Assembly (NCBI GenBank): GCA_963640465.1
Contig: CAVHYP010000041.1
Location: 1 to 22,244 of the forward strand
Reading direction: 5' to 3'
DNA length: 22,244 nt
DNA from: Colivivens sp963640465
GTDB taxonomy: Bacteria; Bacteroidota; Bacteroidia; Bacteroidales; Bacteroidaceae
Shown here: positions 15,571 to 22,244 of the stretch, piece after piece
How the letters are laid out: every line of letters starts with the position of its first letter
How positions within the stretch are numbered: position 1 is the first letter of the stretch
Translations under genes and position numbers: made by a program
The notes under the pieces: model-generated
Database searches by the model: none
What the model saw: the letters and a program-made list of their open reading frames with translations, nothing else
What the model was told of the DNA's origin: nothing

Positions 15571-16100
15571 TTCGTTATTATGTTTTTAATCAAGTCCACG
15601 TATGCGTCGATTTGTTCGGCGGTTGTGATTGTTTCTATTGTTACTTTGTGGTTGGCACGGCTGTAGAATGGTTCGCGCACTTGCAGTGAACTCTTGATAT
15701 AGTCAAGCAACTGATCGTCGTTCTTACCTTTCAGCAATGGGCGGTCTGTGCCGCCCATCTTTACGTGTGCCATCAGTGTGCTTGGCGATGCCTGCAGGTA
15801 GATGGTCTGGGCATTTCGGTTCATGATGTCGATATTGTCGAAGAAGCAGGGTGTTCCGCCTCCCACTGCCAACACCGCCCCCTCATTCTTCACAGCATCG
15901 AGGAGTGTCCGGCGCTCAATCTCCCTGAATCCATCCTCGCCTTGCTCGGCGAAAATCTGCGAAATGGTCTTGCCGGTGCGATCTTCAATCAGCCAGTCGA
16001 GGTCGTTGAACGTACGTCCCAGTTTCTTTGCCAGAGCCTTACCGAGGGTAGTCTTGCCTGCCCCCATGTATCCTATCAATATGACAATCTTTTCCTGCAT
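15567..16100 (-). CDS. aroK: Shikimate kinase
   Basis: A 177-residue shikimate kinase, which phosphorylates shikimate at O3 in aromatic amino-acid synthesis. It shows the Walker A loop GYMGAGKTT (10-18), the shikimate-binding Asp35 in NDLDWLIE (32-39), Arg59 in GFREIERRTL, GGGTP (80-84) and DRPLL (119-123), the mobile lid. I chose the start at 16100. A longer frame reaches 16181, but its extra 27 residues are out-of-frame topA sequence and lack family similarity, whereas the ATG at 16100 is directly followed by MQEKIVILIGYMGAGK. That ATG shares one base with the topA stop (TGATG), and the aroK stop overlaps the argB start. Confidence 0.94.
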   Translation of the reverse strand: MQEKIVILIGYMGAGKTTLGKALAKKLGRTFNDLDWLIEDRTGKTISQIFAEQGEDGFREIERRTLLDAVKNEGAVLAVGGGTPCFFDNIDIMNRNAQTIYLQASPSTLMAHVKMGGTDRPLLKGKNDDQLLDYIKSSLQVREPFYSRANHKVTIETITTAEQIDAYVDLIKNIITK

Positions 16101-18464
16101 CAGCCTTCTGTTGTTGTTTTCTTCTTGCGTCCCTTGCCTCCAGCACTTCTTGCCTCCTGAGCCTTTATCAGTTCCAGGCATTTCTCGGAAGTGAGGCTGG
16201 TCGGGTTTTCAATGTCCTTCGGCAACTTGTAGTTCTTTCCTTTATAAAAGAGGTATGGGCCGTAGCGTCCGTTGCGCACTTCGAGTTCGGGTTCTTCCTC
16301 GAAGGTCTTCAAGTGTTTCTGCTCTTCGGACACACGGTTTGCCTTGATGACGAGGATTGCCTCGTTCAGGGTTATCGTCATCGGATCGTGTGAAGCTGGG
16401 AGCGACACGTATTTCTTGTTGTTAAGCACGTATGGTCCGAAACGTCCCGAACCGATTACGACTGCAGAACCTTCGAACTGTCCCAGTGTGCGTGGCAACT
16501 TGAACAGTTCCATTGCTTCTTCAAAGGTGATGGTCTGTATGCTCTGCCCCTTTTTCAGTTGTGCAAAGCGCGGCTTGTCCTTGTCGGTGACACTTCCTAT
16601 CTGTGCCACAGGTCCGAAACGTCCGATCTTTACCGAAACCTGTTTGCCGCTTGCCGGGTCGGTGCCCAGTATGCGCTCGCCGGTCTTGTGCTCGGTCTTG
16701 TCGTTCATGGTCTTTTCCACCAACGGCTCGAAGTTGTCGTCAAACTGCTTGATGACTGCCTTCCAGTCGACCTTACCATCTGCAATATCGTCGAGTTCTT
16801 TCTCCACATTGGCTGTGAAGTTGTAGTCCATGATGTCGGGGAAGTACTGCATCAGGAAGTCGTTCACCACGACTCCTATGTCGGTAGGGAACAGTTTGGA
16901 TTTTTCCTGGCCCACCACTTCGGTCTTCTCACTCTCCTTTATCTCTGAGTCAGCCAAGGTGAGAACCTTGTACTGGCGTTTCACTCCCGGCTTGTTGTCT
17001 TTCACCACATACTCTCTGTGCTGTACCGTAGAGATGGTTGTGGCATAAGTGGAAGGACGGCCGATTCCCAGTTCCTCGAGCTTGTTCACAAGATTTTTTT
17101 CGGCGTATCTCGTTGGCGCCTGTGTAAACCGCTCTGTAGCATGCGCCTCAGTGCACTTCATGCCCATTCCTTCCTTCAGGCCCGACGGCAATCGTGTTTC
17201 CTCTTCCTGCTGCTCGTCGTCGTCAGTCGACTCATGATAGAGTTTCTGGAATCCATCGAAAGTGACTACGCTTCCCGTTGCTACAAATTCATATTCCATT
17301 CCGTCGATGCGTATCTTGATTACCGTACGCTCAATCTCTGCGTCAGCCATCTGTGAAGCAAGCGTACGTTTCCAGATAAGTTCGTAGAGGTGTCGTTCCT
17401 GTGCGCTGCCCGTGATTTCGTGGTTTGACACGTAAGTTGGACGTATTGCCTCGTGAGCTTCCTGTGCACCTTTGGAATTGGTGTGGTAGTTGCGTGGTTT
17501 GCTGTACTGCTCGCCCCACTGCTTGATGATTTCTTCCTTGCTTGTATTCAGACAGAGTGATGAGAGATTGACAGAGTCGGTACGCATGTAGGTGATTAAT
17601 CCTGACTCATAGAGGCGCTGTGCAACCATCATGGTTTGCGACACGGTGAAACCCAACTTGCCTGCGGCTTCCTGCTGCAGCGTGGAAGTGGTGAACGGAG
17701 GCGCTGGCGTCCGCTTCATCGGTTTCTTCGTTATCTCGGCAATGGTACACGTCTTGTCCTTGAACGATTCGAGGAAAGCCCTTGCTTCTGCCTCGGTGCT
17801 AAATCGTGTGTTGAGGCTGGCACGTACGTCTGTGGCCTGTCCGTTTCCATTGTCGAGGGTGAAGATGGCATCCACCTTATATGATGATTTGGGCTTGAAC
17901 TGCTCAATCTCGCGCTCACGTTCTACAATCAGCCTCACTGCCACCGACTGCACTCGTCCTGCAGACAAAGCCGGTTTGAGTTTCTTCCAGAGCACGGGCG
18001 ACAACTTGAATCCCACAATACGGTCGAGCACTCTTCGCGCCTGTTGCGCATTCACGAAATTAACGTTGATGGTGCGTGGATGCTGTATAGCTTCAAGGAT
18101 TGCATCCTTGGTTATTTCGTGAAACACGATTCGTCTCGTGCTGTCGACGTCCAGTCTCAGAACCTGAGCCAAGTGCCATGAGATGGCTTCTCCTTCGCGG
18201 TCCTCATCGGATGCGAGCCACACTGTTTCTGCTTCATTGGCATTCTTCTTCAGCGACTTCACCAGTTCTTCTTTCTCTTCGGGTATTTCGTATTCAGGCT
18301 CGAGAGTTTTCATGTCGATACTGAAACCATTCCTCTTCAGGTCGCGTATGTGCCCGTAGCTTGACACCACCTTATAGTCATTTCCGAGAAACTTTTCCAG
18401 AGTCTTGGTCTTGCCAGGAGNNNNNNNNNNCAGGAGACTCCACAATCACCAGATTCTTTTGCAT
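16100..18464 (-). CDS. topA: DNA topoisomerase I (type IA), interrupted by a 10-N assembly gap
   Basis: Type IA topoisomerase that relaxes negative supercoils. The true start is the ATG at 18462-18464 (MQKNLVIVESP). The 10 Ns lie at 18421-18430 and the hexamer CAGGAG flanks both sides; merging the copies restores MQKNLVIVESPGKTKTLE in frame and gives 782 residues. Toprim features include Glu9 and ASDEDREGEAI (Asp81, Asp83, Glu85 in corrected numbering). The catalytic Tyr is at about 287 in LITYMRTDS. The C-terminus has Gly-Arg-Phe/Tyr-Gly-Pro repeats (KIGRFGPVAQIG, SGRFGPYVLNN, NGRYGPYLFYKGK) in place of Cys zinc ribbons, then a Lys-rich tail. Coupled to aroK by a one-base overlap. The apparent break is not biological in my reading. 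Confidence 0.93.
18421..18430. other. Assembly gap (10 Ns) between overlapping contig ends
   Basis: A run of ten unknown bases. CAGGAG occurs immediately before it (18415-18420) and immediately after it (18431-18436). If the gap is closed by overlapping these copies, topA is intact and in frame, so the sequence is probably missing nothing. Confidence 0.8.
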
Positions 18465-18496
18465 CTTCTTTTCGTCTTATTACTATTTTCGGGCTG

Positions 18497-18527
18497 CAAA
18501 TGTATTAAAAAAGATTCTTAAGCCATA
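18497..18527 (-). promoter_or_regulatory. Promoter of topA-aroK-argB
   Basis: Minus-strand TACATTTG (18497-18504) matches the -7 consensus; 19 bp upstream is TATG (18524-18527), three of four bases of the -33 TTTG. The predicted start near 18490 leaves a leader of about 26 nt. Confidence 0.6.
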
Positions 18528-18609
18528 TATAATAAGGAGGGAAAAATGTTTTTTTATATTTTATTAAGAGGCAAAACTCGGAGAAGTTTCAGCAGAGCCA
18601 ATTATTTCC

Positions 18610-18675
18610 CTGACTGGAGAAATTTTTTTCTCTGACCAGGAAAAAAGTTTTTTCTGACTGGAAAAATAATTGCGC
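18610..18675. repeat. 22-bp tandem repeat, three units, upstream of topA
   Basis: Units of exactly 22 bp start at 18610, 18632 and 18654. Each opens CTGACTGG or CTGACCAGG and continues with an A-rich then T-rich stretch. The third unit drifts after about 16 bases. Sequence differs from the arrays at 7621 and 10069. Confidence 0.7.
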
Positions 18676-18895
18676 CCGACCCGGCAAGTAATGAATGGCC
18701 CAGAAAGATTCTGGAGCACAATCCCAAGAGCGATGTGCTGTTTGAGCCGTGAACAAATCCAGGGCCAAGGCTCGCTTGTTGCCAACCAGAATGCAGATGT
18801 GCTGGTGACATCATAAGTTGAGCGGAAACGTGAAGCATCTACTGAGAAATTCTCGATGATAGTAGAATGAGGATTTTACAATGCTAAAACAGCAA
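18676..18895. other. Gene-free spacer
   Basis: About 220 bp between the 22-bp array and the terminator of the large secreted-protein gene. Short frames on both strands exist, but none has a domain, signal or good start, and I recognise nothing in it. Confidence 0.4.
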
Positions 18896-18926
18896 GGCCC
18901 TCCTCACCATTCCGGTGAAGAGAGCC
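18896..18926 (-). terminator. Terminator of the large secreted-protein gene
   Basis: A 31-nt inverted repeat folds, on the minus strand, into a continuous 13-bp stem (two G-T pairs) with a 5-nt loop (GGAAT), then TTGCTGTTTTA. It lies 52 bp past the stop codon at 18979. Confidence 0.75.
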
Positions 18927-18978
18927 TATGTCCTTGTTTGGTGGTGTTGTATCACTGACAACACACCATCAGATTGTC

Positions 18979-21119
18979 TTATTTCATTATTTTCTTACCA
19001 TTGACAATGTATATACCGTGTGAAGAAAGGTTGTTTACACGTCTGCCTTGCAAATCATAGATGATCGTTTCACCTGTTTTGATTTTTACCTCCTCTATAT
19101 CGGACGCAGGATGTACGTAGTTGTGTTGACTGTAGTAATAGTGCAGAACGCTGCTAGTTCCATTCTGTGTAGTAATCGTCTCAAGCAGATAGTCGGAACC
19201 GTCAGAAAGATAGTTATAGACAATTTCGAGGTTCTCACTTGACTGCTTTGCAAATCGTCCTTCCTCATCAAAACTGTAAGTGGTTGTGTTTGTAATCTGC
19301 TGGTCCTGGTTGTAGGTGTCGCATACGATGTCGTCGCCATTATAGTGGATGCGTTCGGCATGGTCGGGCGCCCATTCACATTCCCATTTTTCGGATTCAT
19401 CATTCCAATCATAGCGCCATATGCTAATCATGCCATCTATACACCATTCGTCCGCAATCTCGAAAGGCACTTCCGGTTCGGTATAGTTAAATTCTGGATT
19501 TTCTGGGATGGAAGCGGTGTTGATGATGTATTGCTGATACCGTCCACCGACTATTTTGCCGTCTTCTACATGATAGTATCCTTCAGTCTCGAACACTCCG
19601 TCATTGTCGTAAATGTCGTGATAGCCGTCACTCATATCATCAAAGAGTGAAGCTGATTTGAGGGCACCCCTTCTTGTACGGGCCTTATAGTCATAGCTTT
19701 CATCTGTCCAAGGGCCGTCAAATGAGTCGCCTGAATATTCTTTTTCGCCGGTCCAATTGCCAGAAGCATCATAAACGAACTCTTCCTTATAGTATTCATT
19801 ATCCTCACCGTCATGATTAATTGCATCTATCATATATGCTATATGTCCGCCTGCATTGTAGAAATAAGAAACCTCTCCTGTATCCTCATATGGTTTAGCT
19901 ATTAGAGTGTCATTGTCATAGTCATAGTCGTATTCAGTGCCAGTCTCTTTCCATTTGTCGGAAACCATCTGGTGATTGGCGTTCCATGTATAGACGTTTT
20001 CTTCTCTGCTATTATCCCCGTACTCGCTGTGTTCAGAACATTTGGTCGCAAGTCTGCCAAAGATGCAGAATTCATCCTCGGGATATTGCATAAGGTTGTA
20101 CTCCAATGCATATACCGCATCAATGAGCGACATGCTTTTAGCATAATCGTCGGCATAGGTATAAGTGTATTTGTGTTTTACATTGCCAAGCGTGTCACTT
20201 TCAGTTTCGCATGTCAAACGATTCTGCGCATCCCATTCGTATGCATAACATCTGTCACTATAACTGTCGCTGGAAATTTCTTTCTTGCTCACAGGGCGAG
20301 TGCCGTCAGCGTTGAGTTCGTACACGTACTCTTGTGTTGGCTCAAATTTTTGCTGGCTTATTTCGCCTATAGTGCCGCGGAAATCATAATCATTATAGTA
20401 TCGGCAATACAGTTTTCCGCCTTCTTGCGTCCATTCTTTTTTGAAGAACGTACCCACACTCAACTGATTTACATCCATAGTCCTTGTCGCGTCAGAAGAC
20501 ATGGATTTTACATGATATACGAGGTAGGCATCTTCAAATGTGTTGTGCATGAAGTGATCTTCTGTCAGAGTGGGACCGGAATAGCGTCTTTCCTCGTAGC
20601 TGCTTATGTAGTCCTCGTAGTCATACCAGTCGGTCTCATACTCGATGTAGATTGTAAGGTTGCCCCATTTGTCGTATGCCTTGGCAATTTCCGGATGCAG
20701 TTTTCCGTCATCATTGTGGCTGTAAGTGTATTCCCAAGTCAATCCGTCCTTCACTTCGAGTTTGCCTTGGTCCTCGATGACGGTTCTTTTCCCGTTCTCG
20801 TCCACACGGTACTGCGTGCGTTCGGTACATTGTCCGTCAGCATTGAACGTATAGTCCTGCAGGTAGGAAGCACCTGTGTCCAGCGACCAGTCGGTGTCTT
20901 TGTGGTACACCATCACTGAAGTGATGTAACCATACTCGTTGTACTGATAGATCTTGCGATAATTTTCTCCCACCACGCTGTCGAGCATGTTTACCTCTAC
21001 ACCAGGCTTCACGGCTTTAATCTTTCTCAGGGAAATATCTGATTGGGAATACGCAGATACCCCCCCACGAATGCCAACACCATCATTGTGACGGCCTTCA
21101 TAAATGCGGAATGTTTCAT
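18979..21119 (-). CDS. Large secreted YD-repeat-like protein with T9SS-type sorting-like C-terminus; frameshifted in the signal peptide
   Basis: The body of this protein is open from the stop at 18979 to about 21060; the best start is the ATG at 21117-21119. That start gives MKHSAFMKAVTMMVLAFVGG, a clear signal peptide, but seven Gs (complement of 21060-21066) then put it one base out of frame with VSAYSQSDISL; the signal-peptide frame stops within about ten codons. One extra G (or two fewer) restores a protein of about 713 (or 712) residues. The body has many short Tyr/Asp/Gly-rich beta units of YD-repeat style (YNEYGYITSV, YTFNADGQCTE, YNAGGHIAYM, YDASGNWTGE). It ends with IIYDLQGRRVNN and GIYIVNGKKIMK, resembling a type A T9SS sorting domain. 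An ATG at 21145 keeps the frame open but lacks a signal peptide. Function unknown; likely surface-exposed or secreted. Confidence 0.7.
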
Positions 21120-21354
21120 AAATGAACTTGTTTATAAAGCATACCAACAGGCCCCATTGTTGGCGATTTTTATTAAATGTGCAGTTCTATACATACGAAA
21201 AAGCGTAGAGCCATTCTGTAACTCGTCTCACCGTGTAAAGGTCTAGTATTGCCCAGCCTGTCGAAACGGGCAACGCTGAAAGCGTACAAAAACACTTTAA
21301 TCGTAATGTATGTCTGCCCAACCTCAGCCCATTTGGGGGTTCCGGCAAGGGTAG
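21120..21354 (-). promoter_or_regulatory. Long structured 5' leader of the secreted-protein gene
   Basis: Between the candidate promoter and the start codon the minus strand can form several stems: TGTCTACCC with GGGCAGACA (one A-C mismatch), enclosing CCC-AAAT-GGG; a TTGCCC/GGGCAA stem at 21249-21273; an adjacent ACGCT-TTC-AGCGT hairpin at 21273-21285; and TAGACC with GGCTCTA (one bulge). No riboswitch family is recognised. Cis-regulatory RNA is inference. Confidence 0.45.
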
Positions 21355-21360
21355 ACACCG

Positions 21361-21368
21361 CAAAGATA
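21361..21368 (-). promoter_or_regulatory. Candidate -7 box for the secreted-protein gene
   Basis: Minus-strand TATCTTTG fits TAnnTTTG. No -33 TTTG is present at the usual distance. A start near 21354 would give a leader of about 235 nt. Confidence 0.5.
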
Positions 21369-21636
21369 CTATATTTCTTGGTGGAGTTGTATTCCTTTGT
21401 CAATTTTTTTCATTTTTTGCTATGATTTTATGCATCAAGATTTAAAATCCGCGCAAAATCTTCGACCTTTTGGTACCATACATTCATTTTCTTCAAGAAT
21501 GGTTTGCCAATTCGGACATTCTTTATATCCTCACATTGCCAGTTCACACCAGGCCTCTCAACGATGCTCAAATGCGTAGAGATTTTTATTCATGGCAAAC
21601 CTGCGTTAAAACCCCGTGCATTTTAAGCTCGCTATG
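21369..21636. other. Gene-free AT-rich spacer
   Basis: About 270 bp with no supported gene on either strand. Short plus-strand frames (for example 21397-21579) have no domain or signal and I take them as chance. Confidence 0.4.
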
Positions 21637-21789
21637 TAGGAATCAATTCTCTCCGAGAGCGTAGACGATAACATTCGAGCGCAGCTCGCATTCGTCTGCT
21701 CGTTCGAACGCAAGTTCGCTTTAGGCTAGGAGTCAGCTCTCTCCGAGAGCGTAGATGGTAACATTCGAGCATAGCTCGCATTCGCCTGC
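21637..21789. repeat. 63-bp direct repeat, two copies at 90-bp spacing, with palindromic cores
   Basis: Copies at 21637-21699 and 21727-21789 begin TAGGA and share CTCTCCGAGAGCGTAGA and TAACATTCGAGC. Each holds mini-hairpins: CTC-TCC-GAG based (in full at 21736-21750: GCTCTC, TCC, GAGAGC) and CGAGC-nnn-GCTCG (21676-21688, 21766-21778). Between the copies is CGAAC-GCAA-GTTCG (21705-21718). It looks like a REP- or BIME-type intergenic repeat. Confidence 0.75.
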
Positions 21790-21818
21790 CACGCACTAAT
21801 TCCCACGCACGCTTTAAC

Positions 21819-21845
21819 GCCCTCGGAGAGGGCTAGCTCCTATCC
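21819..21845 (-). repeat. Inverted partial copy of the 63-bp repeat
   Basis: On the minus strand this reads AGGGATAGGAGCTAGCCCTC and then TCCGAGGGC, matching the TAGGA-TCAGCTCTCTCCGAGAGC start of the direct repeats. The hairpin is GCCCTC-TCC-GAGGGC (21819-21833), perfect over 6 bp. Confidence 0.6.
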
Positions 21846-22072
21846 CTGCTCGCTGAACCAGCCAACACAACCACGCTTCATATTTCTTACGCTGCGATGC
21901 TTGCTCGATCATTAGCATGGCAAAGCAACTTGGATTTAACATTTCCCGATTTTTTGTTTCCCCAGCTTCCTTCATCCCTGAATTTAATCAGATTTCAGCC
22001 TCAATCATTATGGTTTTTCCATTATTCACCCCTCCATTCACGCAGTTTCCATTCAAAAACCACGAGATACCC

Positions 22073-22244
22073 ATGAAAACTTCGAATGTTAAAATGGCGA
22101 GAACCAGCGTTACAACCCATGAAATTCGTGCTCAAGCCCACGAAAACAGGGCATTTTTAAGGGGTAAACTGTCGGAAAATCGCTGTTTGCCGCACTCAAC
22201 TGTCATGGTATTCTATTTCATTAATATTTACATGGTATTAATAT
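22073..22244 (+). other. Open frame running off the window end in repeat-like DNA
   Basis: An ATG at 22073 (MKTSNVKMARTSVTTHEIRA) opens a frame still open at the window edge (57 codons). No domain is recognisable, and the DNA contains internal near-repeats of CCCAYGAAAAC, so it may be repeat sequence and not a gene. Confidence 0.25.

Noticed and set aside
16101..16181. N-terminal extension of shikimate kinase to 16181
   Set aside because: The extra 27 codons are the topA 3' end in another frame; the family-typical start is at 16100, overlapping the topA stop.
18421..18430. topA considered a broken gene
   Set aside because: The gap flanks overlap by CAGGAG and rejoin in frame, so an assembly artefact explains it.
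18564..18838. Minus-strand frames of 73 and 78 codons
   Set aside because: They overlap each other and the 22-bp array, and their composition follows the repeat and not a protein family.
19972..20919. 315-codon plus-strand frame opposite the secreted protein
   Set aside because: It is antisense to Tyr/Asp-rich coding sequence, with no family match or start signal; a long shadow frame.
21120..21147. ATG near 21147 as the start of the large secreted protein
   Set aside because: It gives no signal peptide, whereas the neighbouring frame from 21119 encodes a clear one that joins the body at the G-run.
21173..21403. Leader region considered as a tRNA or coding sequence
   Set aside because: No cloverleaf with anticodon arm can be drawn, and the 76-codon frame there has no protein-like features.

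Overview
The window looks like a chromosomal segment of a Bacteroidota member, most likely a Prevotellaceae (Prevotella/Segatella-like) gut or oral anaerobe. This rests on gene content (PorG of the type 9 secretion system, KorAB, a lipoprotein with an acidic surface-export signal, a DUF6261-like fragment, a protein with a type 9 sorting-like C-terminus) and on promoters of the Bacteroidota form TTTG-N19/20-TAnnTTTG. The genus is inference. Apart from the fragment at the left edge, every convincing gene is on the minus strand, so transcription runs right to left.

Left edge (1-690): a possible mobile-element end, then the C-terminal part of a DUF6261-like protein with a Ser/Asp-rich tail on the plus strand, then a strong minus-strand terminator. 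Envelope cluster (714-7357), in transcription order: a DUF6242-like surface lipoprotein, porG, uppS, bamA, and two OmpH/Skp-type periplasmic chaperones. This joins outer-membrane protein folding, the undecaprenyl lipid carrier and a T9SS component, in an order I recall from Porphyromonas gingivalis. GH43-ribD (7755-9895): a secreted GH43-type glycosidase followed by the bifunctional riboflavin enzyme RibD, with a good promoter upstream. korAB (10153-13025): 2-oxoacid:ferredoxin oxidoreductase with its own promoter and terminator. Sigma/anti-sigma pair (13591-14607): an ECF sigma factor and a one-pass membrane protein, preceded by a classic ECF-type promoter. topA-aroK-argB (14797-18464): three genes with overlapping stop and start codons. 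Right part (18979-22244): a large secreted YD-repeat-like protein with a sorting-domain-like C-terminus, a long structured 5' leader, and about 0.75 kb of gene-poor repeat DNA.

The most notable observations are: (i) the signal peptide of the large secreted protein is separated from its body by a one-base frameshift exactly at a seven-G run, which is either phase variation or a sequencing indel; (ii) its roughly 235-nt leader can fold into several stems; (iii) a 63-bp repeat occurs twice at exactly 90-bp spacing, with mini-hairpins that show compensatory base changes; (iv) three unrelated intergenic tandem arrays share an exact 22-bp period; (v) the 10-N gap in topA is flanked by the same hexamer, so it looks like an assembly artefact over an intact gene. 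I did not find a CRISPR array, a tRNA or rRNA gene, a complete insertion sequence or a defence system.
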